A DNA stretch of 64,000 nucleotides from Prevotella sp. (GTDB lineage Bacteria > Bacteroidota > Bacteroidia > Bacteroidales > Bacteroidaceae), in assembly GCA_017458125.1 (NCBI GenBank), contig JAFTGB010000022.1, positions 1 to 64,000 on the forward strand. The letters are read 5' to 3'. Shown here piece after piece: positions 36,022-43,825 of the stretch (the stretch's first letter is position 1; each line of letters starts with the position of its first letter). The notes under the pieces were generated by a model. That model was not told the DNA's origin and made no database searches. It was given only the letters and a program-made list of their open reading frames with translations. A program made the translations under genes and the position numbers.

Positions 36022-36094
36022 GAATTACGGAAAAAATTGCGATGAATTACGGAGAATTTCACGAGAACTACGGAAAAGCCGAAAGGCAGTACGG
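36022..36094 (+). repeat. 21-22-bp-period repeats upstream of rnr
   Basis: GAATTACGG or close variants occur at 36022, 36044, 36065 and 36086, that is 22, 21 and 21 bp apart, each followed by an A-rich stretch. An inverted copy (CCGTAATTT) lies at about 36006-36014. They occupy the 352-bp gap between the divergent DUF2851 and rnr genes. Apart from these repeats and the two promoters, I see nothing in the gap. Confidence 0.75.
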
Positions 36095-36192
36095 GAAAAA
36101 GCCCGTTCACGGGCAATGAAATGACGAAGTGCTGGCGGTGAGAAGGCGAAAAAATAATGGTGTTTTTATGCCTTGATATGTAAAACTTTTCG

Positions 36193-36200
36193 TACCTTTG
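36193..36200 (+). promoter_or_regulatory. -7 element of rnr
   Basis: TACCTTTG matches TAnnTTTG, 28 bp before the rnr ATG. A CTTG at 36172-36175 is a weak -33 candidate with a short spacing. Confidence 0.6.
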
Positions 36201-36228
36201 CGCAAACGAAACCTTAAAACAAGCAGTT

Positions 36229-38385
36229 ATGAGTAAACACAAGAGTGGCAAACGACTGTCAAAGCAGCGGGTGATAGAGATGCTGCAGACGCTGTTTCAG
36301 CAGAACCCCGCGCAGACCTTCTCGTTCAAGGACATCTTCAAGAGCCTGAAGCTGTCGACGCATCCGGCCAAGATGCTGGCCGTAGAGACCATGGACGAGA
36401 TGGCGTGGGACGACTACCTGACCAAGACTTCCGAGAACTCGTTCCGACTGAACCTGAAGAACCAGGTGCAGGAAGGCACCTTCATCCGCAAGGCAAACGG
36501 CAAGAACTCCTTCCAACCCGACGACGGCGGCAAGCCCATCTTCGTCTCGGAGCGCAATTCGCTGTTCGCCATGAACGGCGACCGCGTGCGCGTGGCCATG
36601 ATGGCACGGCGCCGTCACCACATCAAAGAAGCCATGGTCGTTGAAATACTGTCGCACAAGGTAGACCAGGCCGTGGGCAAGCTGAAGGTGGAAAAGGACT
36701 ACGCCTTCCTCGTCACCGAGGGCAACATCTTTGTGCACGACATCCTGATACCCAAGAAGAAGCTGAAGGGCGGCAAGGACGGCGAGAAGGCCGTGGTGCG
36801 CATCACGCAGTGGCCGTCGAAGGAGTCGAAGAACATCGTGGGCGAAGTCATCGACGTCTTGGGCAAGGAGGGCGACAACAACGTGGAGATGCACGCCATC
36901 CTGGCACAGTACGGTCTGCCCTATAAGTACCCCAGGCACGTAGAGGACGCCGCAGACAAGATAGACCCGGGCATCACTCCAGAGGAGATAGCCCGCCGCG
37001 AGGACTTCCGCGACGTGTTCACCTGCACCATCGACCCCAAGGACGCCAAGGACTTCGACGATGCGCTGTCGTTCAAGGAAATCGTAAATAGTAAATCGTC
37101 AAATAGTAAATTATACGAGGTCGGCGTCCATATCGCCGACGTCAGCCACTATGTTAAGGAAGGTTCCGTCATCGACAAGGAAGCCGTCAAGCGTGCCACC
37201 AGCGTCTATCTGGTAGACCGCACCATCCCCATGCTGCCCGAACGGCTCTGCAACTACATCTGTTCGCTGCGCCCGGACGAGGAGAAACTGTGCTACAGCG
37301 TTGTCTTCCTGCTGGACGACGCCGCCAACGTCAAGGACTACCGCATCGTGCACACCGTCATCAAGAGCAACCGGCGCTATGCCTACGAGGAGGTGCAGGA
37401 CATACTGACGGGCAAGGACGGCGACTACGCCGCAGAGCTGCGCACGCTGGACCGGCTGGCCAAGCAGCTGCGCGAGCGCCGCTTCAAGGGCGGTGCGGTG
37501 AAGTTTGACCGCGAGGAGATGCGCTTCGAAATAGACGAGACGGGGAAGCCTACGCGTGCCTACTTCAAGAAGTCGAACGACGCCACCCAACTCATTGAGG
37601 AGTTCATGCTGCTGGCTAACAGGACGGTGGCTGAGCATGTGGGCAAGGTGAAGAAAGGCATCAAGGCCAAGACGCTGCCCTACCGCGTGCACGACCAGCC
37701 TGACCCCACCAAGCTGGAGATGCTGCGGGCGTTCGTGGTCAAGTTCGGCTACAAGTTGAAGACCGCCGGCACCAAGGGAGCCGTCTCGCGCTCGCTGAAC
37801 GCGCTGATGGACGACTGTCAGGGCAAGAAGGAGCAGAAACTCATTGAGACCGTGGCCCTGCGCGCCATGATGAAAGCCAAGTATTCGACGCACAACATAG
37901 GACACTACGGGCTGGCCTTCGACTACTACACCCACTTCACGTCGCCCATACGCCGCTATCCCGACACCATGGTACACCGACTGCTGACCAAGTATCAGGA
38001 CGGCGGACGCTCGGCCAACAAGGAGAAGTACGAGGAACTGTGCGAGCACTGTTCGGACATGGAGCTGGTGGCACAGCAGGCTGAGCGCGACAGCATCAAG
38101 TACAAGATGGTGGAGTTCATGAGCGACAAGGTGGGTGAAGAGTACGATGCCCACATCAGCGGCATACAGACGTACGGCATCTACTGCGAAATAGACGAGA
38201 ACCACTGCGAGGGCATGGTGCCCATGCGTGACTTGGACGACGACTACTACGACTTTGACGAGAAGAACTACTGTCTTGTCGGCCGCCGTCACCACAACAA
38301 GTACCAGTTGGGCGACCCCATTCGCATCCGCGTAGCCCGTGCCAACCTGGAGAAGCGCCAGCTGGACTTTGCATTGGCTGAGTGA
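36229..38385 (+). CDS. rnr: Ribonuclease R (RNB-family 3'-5' exoribonuclease)
   Basis: RNase R degrades structured RNA from the 3' end. The 718-residue protein has an N-terminal winged-helix and cold-shock region, the RNB catalytic domain (TIDPKDAKDFDDALSF with its aspartates, about residue 265-280, then GVHIADVSHYV, YLVDRTIPMLPERL and HFTSPIRRYPDTMVHR) and a C-terminal S1 domain (GIQTYGIYCEIDENHCEGMV). Between DALSF and the GVHIADV strand, residues about 285-297 (EIVNSKSSNSKLYE) are encoded by a GTAAATAGTAAATCGTCAAA phrase repeat, an apparent in-frame insertion in a surface loop. The ATG at 36229 follows the promoter. A SIMPL gene follows after 35 bp. Confidence 0.95.
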   Translation: MSKHKSGKRLSKQRVIEMLQTLFQQNPAQTFSFKDIFKSLKLSTHPAKMLAVETMDEMAWDDYLTKTSENSFRLNLKNQVQEGTFIRKANGKNSFQPDDGGKPIFVSERNSLFAMNGDRVRVAMMARRRHHIKEAMVVEILSHKVDQAVGKLKVEKDYAFLVTEGNIFVHDILIPKKKLKGGKDGEKAVVRITQWPSKESKNIVGEVIDVLGKEGDNNVEMHAILAQYGLPYKYPRHVEDAADKIDPGITPEEIARREDFRDVFTCTIDPKDAKDFDDALSFKEIVNSKSSNSKLYEVGVHIADVSHYVKEGSVIDKEAVKRATSVYLVDRTIPMLPERLCNYICSLRPDEEKLCYSVVFLLDDAANVKDYRIVHTVIKSNRRYAYEEVQDILTGKDGDYAAELRTLDRLAKQLRERRFKGGAVKFDREEMRFEIDETGKPTRAYFKKSNDATQLIEEFMLLANRTVAEHVGKVKKGIKAKTLPYRVHDQPDPTKLEMLRAFVVKFGYKLKTAGTKGAVSRSLNALMDDCQGKKEQKLIETVALRAMMKAKYSTHNIGHYGLAFDYYTHFTSPIRRYPDTMVHRLLTKYQDGGRSANKEKYEELCEHCSDMELVAQQAERDSIKYKMVEFMSDKVGEEYDAHISGIQTYGIYCEIDENHCEGMVPMRDLDDDYYDFDEKNYCLVGRRHHNKYQLGDPIRIRVARANLEKRQLDFALAE

Positions 38386-38420
38386 AAAGTAACTTGTTAT
38401 GATTTTGAAATAATGATACG

Positions 38421-39125
38421 ATGAAAGAAAACAGAACAATCAGTGCAGCACTCATAGCCTTGGGGCTGGTGTGCTTAGGGTGGTTTATCAAGGCCGGCAT
38501 TGACAACTTTGCCGAGAAAGACCGCAAGGTGAACGTAAAGGGACTGGCCGAACAGGAGGTGGAAGCCGACAAGGTGACGTGGCCCATCGTGTCGAAAGAG
38601 GTAGGCAACGACCTGCCGGGACTGTACGACAAGATAGGCTCGACACAACGGAAAATCAAGGCTTTCCTGCTGCGTAACGGCATCAAGGAGGCCGAACTGA
38701 CGGAGAATGCCCCGCAAGTGGTGGACCTGCAGGCCCGCGAGTATAGCGACAACAACAAGGCTTACCGCTACATCGTGACGTCGGTCATCACCGTCACGTC
38801 GCAGAATGTGAAGCAGGTGCGCGCCATCATTGCACGGCAGGGCGACCTGCTGAAGGAGGGTGTGGCCATCGTCGACGGCAGCTACGAGAACCCGGTGAAG
38901 TATGAGTTTGTGTCGTTCAAGGAGATGAAGCCCAAGATGATGCAGGAGGCCATTGAGAACGCCGAGAAGACCGCCCAGCAGTTTGCCGAGAACAGCCACT
39001 CGCAGTTGGACAAGATAGTCAGTGCCGACCAGGGCCAGTTCTCGATAGACAACCGTGACGAGAACACGCCCTATATTAAAAAGGTACGCGTAGTGACCAC
39101 CGTCACTTACTCGCTGAAGGACTGA
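38421..39125 (+). CDS. SIMPL (DUF541) domain membrane-anchored protein
   Basis: The 234-residue protein has an N-terminal membrane anchor ([20 protein letters not shown]) and a SIMPL domain: [37 protein letters not shown], and a C-terminal [20 protein letters not shown] followed by [19 protein letters not shown] proteins are extracytoplasmic and of unclear function; some are linked to oxidative stress or to lipoprotein handling. The gene follows rnr by 35 bp and is probably cotranscribed. A weak hairpin (AAAACG...CGTTTT, about 39159-39180) sits between it and the next gene. Confidence 0.88.
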   Translation: MKENRTISAALIALGLVCLGWFIKAGIDNFAEKDRKVNVKGLAEQEVEADKVTWPIVSKEVGNDLPGLYDKIGSTQRKIKAFLLRNGIKEAELTENAPQVVDLQAREYSDNNKAYRYIVTSVITVTSQNVKQVRAIIARQGDLLKEGVAIVDGSYENPVKYEFVSFKEMKPKMMQEAIENAEKTAQQFAENSHSQLDKIVSADQGQFSIDNRDENTPYIKKVRVVTTVTYSLKD

Positions 39126-39201
39126 CGGACGCTGCTTTCCCTGGCGTTGCAGGCAATAAAACGGCTGCCGCAGCGTTTTAACAAAAAAGAAAGGGAAAGC
39201 A

Positions 39202-39840
39202 ATGAAAAGAACAGTTCTAATCTTGGCGCTGATGGCCGCAGGTCTGGGCGCACAGGCACAACATGAGGTAGGCACGTGGTCGGTGACGCCGCGTGTGGGT
39301 GTCAACTTGTCGAAACTCTCGGACCATGAGGTCATCTACGAGGGATTAGAAAGCAATGCCAAGACCGCCAAGGCAAAGTACAAGTGGGGAATGACGGCAG
39401 GAGCCGAGGCTGAGTACCAGGCGTGGCCACAGGTGGCCGTATCGGCCGGCGTGCTCTACTCGAACGAAGGCTATACCTACGGCAAGATACCCGACACGGG
39501 TGAACTGTCGCAGACACTGCATTTCGTCAACATCCCACTGCTGCTGAACTTCTACATTGAGCCGAACCTGCTGCCGGGACTGGCACTGAAGGCTGGCGTG
39601 CAGATGGGTTTCCTGGCAAAGGCTACGCGCCATATAGACGGGACAGCCGATGACAACAAGAACGAGTACAACACGGCTAACGTCTCTATTCCTGCCGGCA
39701 TCAGCTATACTTACAAGGGCTTTACGGCCGACTTTCGCTACAACATCGGCGTAAGCAACCTGTGCAAGGTGCCTGATACCAACTGGAAGTGGCGTACGGG
39801 CTCCTTCTGGCTGACGCTGGGTTATCAGTTTATGTTGTAG
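39202..39840 (+). CDS. Outer-membrane beta-barrel protein (porin/PorT-like family)
   Basis: The 212-residue protein has a signal peptide (MKRTVLILALMAAGLGAQAQ) followed by alternating strands that end in an aromatic-rich C-terminus, SFWLTLGYQFML, as expected for an eight-stranded OmpA- or PorT-like barrel. Repeated GxxxG-like turns (WGMTAGAEAEYQ, GVLYSNEGYTY, GISYTYKGFTADFRYNIGV) fit this. Its specific function is unknown. It lies 76 bp after the SIMPL gene and ends 5 bp from the convergent kinase gene, with no terminator between. Confidence 0.82.
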   Translation: MKRTVLILALMAAGLGAQAQHEVGTWSVTPRVGVNLSKLSDHEVIYEGLESNAKTAKAKYKWGMTAGAEAEYQAWPQVAVSAGVLYSNEGYTYGKIPDTGELSQTLHFVNIPLLLNFYIEPNLLPGLALKAGVQMGFLAKATRHIDGTADDNKNEYNTANVSIPAGISYTYKGFTADFRYNIGVSNLCKVPDTNWKWRTGSFWLTLGYQFML

Positions 39841-39845
39841 GCGGC

Positions 39846-41018
39846 TTACCTGCTAAACAATTCTCCCCACGGGTAGCTGCCAGGCTTTAGCGTGACTAAT
39901 GTGCCGTTAACGGCACGCATCTGAACGACACCGGGAGCAACTTGGTGCTCAATGTCGAAACGGGTCCAGCCAAGAGCCTGGAGCGTGGCCCATGCCGTGG
40001 CTCCACCTTCGATGATGAGGTGAAGCCTCAGGCCCATGGTACCCTCTCCCGGTCCCTCCCCGTGAGTCAGGGGTGTAAAATGCTTGTTGATGAGGAGCTT
40101 GGTCATTTCAGCCATGACGGTACGCAGATGGACGGCGACGGCTTTTCCCGTGCGGTGCGTGTGGGGAATGGTGAGGACTAAAGATTTGAAGGTTGAGGGT
40201 TGAAGGCTGAAGGTATTGAACCAGTAGTCGGCTCCCTGTTCACCGTCATAGACCTCGCGCGGCATAGGCACTACGGGAATGCCGAGGTCGAGCGGACGGC
40301 TCTGTGTGCTGCCGCAGAGGATGAGGGTGAGGGGTGAAGGTTGAGGGTTGAGGGTTGAAGGGTGAGGCTTCGCAGTGAGGGGTAGGGGTTTCATCCATTC
40401 CGTAAACAAGTCGGCGGCACCGGCGAAGAGTGTTTGGCCGTCGTCGTAGTGCGTGACGACCGTACGGATGTCATCGAGGGTTACGGCGTCGGGCATGATG
40501 ATGCCCTGCGCTTCGGCATCGGGGAAGCGCGCTTTCAGTGACGATGTGCGGGCGGGAAACTCGGGATCGTAGCTGAAAGCGGTATCGGCGATGGGTACAC
40601 CTTTTATATAATAGACACCGTTGCGGACGGTACGCTGCCTCGACGGATTGGCAGGCAGGAAGACGGCGCGGCTGTAGCCGGTAGCCTGCATCAGCGCCTT
40701 CAGCTCGGCCACCACATGGCCGCGCAGGGCTGAGTCGGTCTTCTTGAAAATGAGGAGTGAGGAGTGAGGAATGAGGAGTGAGTCCGCTATGCGGCGCGTC
40801 TCAGCGACGGCGTCAGCCTCCGTCATGCCCCGGGTGTCGGTGGCGATGACGGTGACACCTGTTGCTGCGGCGGAGCCGCAGCCTGCCGTGGAACTGCACA
40901 TCAGCTGCACTTGCCGGCCGTGGCTGTGGGCGATGCCGGCTATCTCGGCCGCTCCAGTGATGTCGTCGGCAATGACGACGATAGGGGCATTACGCTTACT
41001 ACATTCCTCATTTCTCAT
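39846..41018 (-). CDS. Four-carbon acid sugar kinase (DUF1537; D-threonate/D-erythronate kinase type)
   Basis: The 390-residue protein has the N-terminal IVVIADDITGAAEIAGIA (about residues 13-30), the FKKTDSALRGHV motif and LPANPSRQRTVRNGVYY of the family, and a C-terminal nucleotide-binding domain with LHLIIEGGATAWATLQALG. It uses ATP to phosphorylate four-carbon acid sugars such as D-threonate. Three stretches (SLLIPHSSLLIFKK, PHPSTLNPQPSPLTLI, FSLQPSTFKSL) are encoded by GAGTGAGGAGTGAGG- or TTGAGGGTTGAAGG-type phrase repeats, apparent in-frame insertions. The start codon and the first residues (MRNEECSKRN) also lie in such a repeat. It follows the PdxA-like gene by 6 bp, which suggests a phospho-acid relay to that enzyme. 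Confidence 0.88.
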   Translation of the reverse strand: MRNEECSKRNAPIVVIADDITGAAEIAGIAHSHGRQVQLMCSSTAGCGSAAATGVTVIATDTRGMTEADAVAETRRIADSLLIPHSSLLIFKKTDSALRGHVVAELKALMQATGYSRAVFLPANPSRQRTVRNGVYYIKGVPIADTAFSYDPEFPARTSSLKARFPDAEAQGIIMPDAVTLDDIRTVVTHYDDGQTLFAGAADLFTEWMKPLPLTAKPHPSTLNPQPSPLTLILCGSTQSRPLDLGIPVVPMPREVYDGEQGADYWFNTFSLQPSTFKSLVLTIPHTHRTGKAVAVHLRTVMAEMTKLLINKHFTPLTHGEGPGEGTMGLRLHLIIEGGATAWATLQALGWTRFDIEHQVAPGVVQMRAVNGTLVTLKPGSYPWGELFSR

Positions 41019-41024
41019 TTCTCA

Positions 41025-42062
41025 TTACTCATTTCGCCGAAGGCGATATATCGCCATACGGCTGGCATAGTCGATGCTGAGTGTCATGGCGGAGTCGTTG
41101 GCAATGCCTTTGCCAGCGACGTCGAAGGCGGTGCCGTGGTCAACGCTGACGCGGATAATAGGCAGTCCGAGCGTGATGTTGACACCGGAAGCCGACTCCA
41201 TCTTGCCCGTCTCCTTGTTCCAGTTGAAGGCGCAGACCTTCAAAGGAATGTGGCCCTGGTCGTGATACATGGCCACCACGCCGTCGAACTGTCCGCACCT
41301 GGCCTTGGCAAAGACGCTGTCGGGCGGCACGGGGCCGTCGACGTTGAAGCCGCGCTGGCGCAGTTCCTCAATGGCGGGCGTTATCTCCTGAGCCTCCTCG
41401 TAGCCGAACATGCCGTTCTCGCTGCTATGGGGGTTAAGGCCGGCGACACCGATGTGGGGCTTTTCGATGCCGAACTGGCGGCAGGCATCGTCGATGAGTT
41501 CCACACACTCTATGATGCGTCCCTTCTTCACCAAGTCGCAGGCTTTCCTCAAAGGCACATGCGTGGAGACGTGGATGACACGGATGTTCTCGTCGGCCAG
41601 CATCATGGCGTACTTCTTTGTGTGGGTGAACGTGGCGTAAATCTCGGTATGACCGTCGTAGTGGTGACCGGCCAGGTTGAGTGCTTCCTTGTTCAGCGGG
41701 GCAGTAACGGTGCCGTCCACCTCGTTGGCCATGGCTAAGTCGATGGCACGCTTGATGTACTGGAAGGCAGCATTGCCGCACTGGGCCTGTACCTTGCCGA
41801 ACTCGAAGGTGCTGAGGTCGATGCACTGGAGGTCGATGACGTCGATGGTGCCATGCTCAAACGTGGCTTCGCTGACGTGCTGGATGGCGTTGACCTTCAG
41901 GTTGAGGCCAAGCAGTTGCACAGCCTGGCGCAGAATGGCGGCGTCGCCCGTGACGACGGGGCGGCACTTCTGGTAAGTCTCTTGGCGGTTGAGGGCACGT
42001 ACCGTGATTTCAGGACCGATGCCTGCGGGGTCGCCCATGGTGATGGCTAATATGGGTTTCAT
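41025..42062 (-). CDS. PdxA-family dehydrogenase (4-hydroxythreonine-4-phosphate or PdxA2-type)
   Basis: The 345-residue protein (from the ATG at 42062) begins MKPILAITMGDPAGIGPEI and has TAPLNKEALNLAGHHYDGHT, NPHSSENGMFGYEE and MYHDQGHIPLKV, including the histidines that bind the metal in PdxA. Its location next to the four-carbon acid kinase makes a PdxA2-type role more likely than pyridoxal biosynthesis: oxidation and decarboxylation of 4-phospho-D-threonate or -erythronate to dihydroxyacetone phosphate. True PdxA cannot be excluded by sequence alone. Starts farther upstream exist (MKKEKTETTM) but the ATG at 42062 gives the family N-terminus. The stop codon (TAA) lies in a CTCATTTCTCATTACTCA repeat. 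Confidence 0.88.
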   Translation of the reverse strand: MKPILAITMGDPAGIGPEITVRALNRQETYQKCRPVVTGDAAILRQAVQLLGLNLKVNAIQHVSEATFEHGTIDVIDLQCIDLSTFEFGKVQAQCGNAAFQYIKRAIDLAMANEVDGTVTAPLNKEALNLAGHHYDGHTEIYATFTHTKKYAMMLADENIRVIHVSTHVPLRKACDLVKKGRIIECVELIDDACRQFGIEKPHIGVAGLNPHSSENGMFGYEEAQEITPAIEELRQRGFNVDGPVPPDSVFAKARCGQFDGVVAMYHDQGHIPLKVCAFNWNKETGKMESASGVNITLGLPIIRVSVDHGTAFDVAGKGIANDSAMTLSIDYASRMAIYRLRRNE

Positions 42063-42141
42063 TGTTGTTTCTGTTTTTTCTTTTTTCAAAATGGCGGTAT
42101 AACGGTATGCCGGTATCCCGATATTACGGTAATAATGCGGG

Positions 42142-43287
42142 TCAATACAGCGAGTTATAGATATCGCGAGCGTCCTGTTCGGTGACCTCGCGGGGGTTGT
42201 TCTTCAGCAAACGCTGCACCTCCATGGCAGCGCGCGCCATGCCGTCGACGGCCGTCTGCGGAATGTTGAGGGCGGTGAGCGTCTTGGGAATGCCTACGGC
42301 GTCGGCCAACCGGTAGATGAAGTCGACACCACGGCGGGCAGTCTCGTCGTCGTCGCGCCCGGGTTGGCAGCCCATGGCGACGGCCACTTCGGCATAGCGC
42401 CTGACGGCTGACGGCATGTTGAACTTCATGACTGAGGGCAGCAGGATGGCATTGGAGAGTCCGTGGGGGATGTGGAACTCACCGCCTAAGGGATAGCTGA
42501 GGGCATGAACGGCAGCGGTGTTGACAGGACCTAAGCACAAACCGCCATAGAGTGAGCCGAAAGCCATAGCCTCGCGGGCCTCGATATCGGTGCCGTCCTT
42601 GACGGCACGCTCCAGGTTGGCGGCAATGAGGCGGATGCCCTGAAGGGCATAGATGTCGACGGCGGGGTGTGCAAACTTGTTGGTGTAGGCTTCGATGCAG
42701 TGGGTCAGGGCATCCATGCCGGTGTCGGCGGTGACCTTAGCAGGAACGGTCCACGTCAGCTTGGGGTCTACGTAGGCAGCGTCGGCGATGAGGTAGGGGC
42801 TGACGATGCCTTTCTTCAGGTGGTCGCGCTCGTCGAGCAGGATGGCGTTGGGACTGACCTCGCTGCCTGTGCCTGCCGTGGTGGGCAGGCAGGCAAGCCA
42901 GACTCCTTTCTCGCGGATGAAGCCTGTGCCGAAGCACTGCTCCACCTGTTGCTGACTGTTGATGAAGGCTGCTACCAGCTTCGAGACGTCGAGCACGGAG
43001 CCGCCGCCGATGCCCACGACACTGTCGGCCCGGAACTGGCGGGCAAGGGCGATGATGTGGTTGAAGTCGCTGACGGTAGGTTCGGCCACGATGTCCTGAA
43101 ACACCTCGATGGCTACGCCCTTGGCTTGCAGTGCGGCCAGCGGCTGTTCAAGGAGCGGACGGATGGGCGGTGCCGTCAGCACGAAGAGGCGCTTGAGGCC
43201 CAACGCCAGATAGTCGTCAGTAAATGTCTGGATGCAGCCTGTTCCGAAGACAATCTTCTGTGGCTGCAGAAGTGTAATGGCTTTCAT
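42142..43287 (-). CDS. Iron-containing alcohol dehydrogenase
   Basis: The 381-residue protein (from the ATG at 43287, MKAITLLQPQKIVFGTG) is a group III alcohol dehydrogenase. The cofactor-binding motif is SVVGIGGGSVLDVSKLVA, the metal-ligand motif has DAGMDALTHCIEAYTN, and the downstream histidines are in AAVHALSYPLGGEFHIPHG. It oxidises or reduces an alcohol or aldehyde with NAD(P). In this cluster it could make or remove a sugar-acid aldehyde, but its substrate is unknown. The intergenic stretch 42063-42141 has GCGGTATAACGGTATGCCGG-type repeats. An Lrp-type regulator gene lies 40 bp upstream. Confidence 0.9.
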   Translation of the reverse strand: MKAITLLQPQKIVFGTGCIQTFTDDYLALGLKRLFVLTAPPIRPLLEQPLAALQAKGVAIEVFQDIVAEPTVSDFNHIIALARQFRADSVVGIGGGSVLDVSKLVAAFINSQQQVEQCFGTGFIREKGVWLACLPTTAGTGSEVSPNAILLDERDHLKKGIVSPYLIADAAYVDPKLTWTVPAKVTADTGMDALTHCIEAYTNKFAHPAVDIYALQGIRLIAANLERAVKDGTDIEAREAMAFGSLYGGLCLGPVNTAAVHALSYPLGGEFHIPHGLSNAILLPSVMKFNMPSAVRRYAEVAVAMGCQPGRDDDETARRGVDFIYRLADAVGIPKTLTALNIPQTAVDGMARAAMEVQRLLKNNPREVTEQDARDIYNSLY

Positions 43288-43327
43288 ATTTGTTTTAGTT
43301 AAAGTAGTGACAAAGGGGGAAGAGGGC

Positions 43328-43792
43328 TCAGATGTTGAGGCCGATGTTCTGCTTGACCTCACTCATGACGAAGGTGCTCTCTAAAGAGGAGAGCGTTTCA
43401 ATCTCGCCTAACTTGTTGATGACGAACTCCTGATACTGCTTCATGTCGGAAGCCCGGACCTTGAGCAGGTAGTCGTACTGGCCGGAGATGTTGTAGCACT
43501 CGATGACTTCGGGGATGCGCATGATGCGGCGCGAGAAGGAGTCGGCTATCTCGTGGTTGATCTGCTTGAGCTTTACCTTGCAGAACACTAACAGGCCCAG
43601 GTTGAGCTTCTCGGGATTGAGTACGGCCACGTACTTACGGATGTAGCCCATGCGCTCCATGCGCTTCTGGCGTTCAAACACGGGAGTGGGGGTCAGGTGG
43701 ACGATGTCGGCCAGCTCCTTGGTGGTGAGTTTGCAGTTCTTTTGCAGTGTGCGTAGAATCTGAAGGTCGATGGAATCTAAGGTGTCTGTCAT
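43328..43792 (-). CDS. Lrp/AsnC-family transcriptional regulator
   Basis: The 154-residue protein has the N-terminal winged helix-turn-helix (LDSIDLQILRTLQKNCKLTT, DIVHLTPTPVFERQKRMERM) and the C-terminal RAM effector domain (NISGQYDYLLKVRASDMKQY). Such regulators respond to amino acids or related acids, and here probably control the adjacent dehydrogenase, PdxA-like and kinase genes downstream on the same strand, a likely transcription unit. A 40-bp gap separates it from the dehydrogenase. Confidence 0.92.
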   Translation of the reverse strand: MTDTLDSIDLQILRTLQKNCKLTTKELADIVHLTPTPVFERQKRMERMGYIRKYVAVLNPEKLNLGLLVFCKVKLKQINHEIADSFSRRIMRIPEVIECYNISGQYDYLLKVRASDMKQYQEFVINKLGEIETLSSLESTFVMSEVKQNIGLNI

Positions 43793-43825
43793 AATGGGGT
43801 AGTAGTAAATAGGGTGGGGGAGGGG

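Noticed and set aside
39157-39182. Terminator between the SIMPL and beta-barrel genes
   Set aside because: The AAAACG/CGTTTT stem has a bulge and is followed by A-rich, not T-rich, sequence; at most a weak attenuator.
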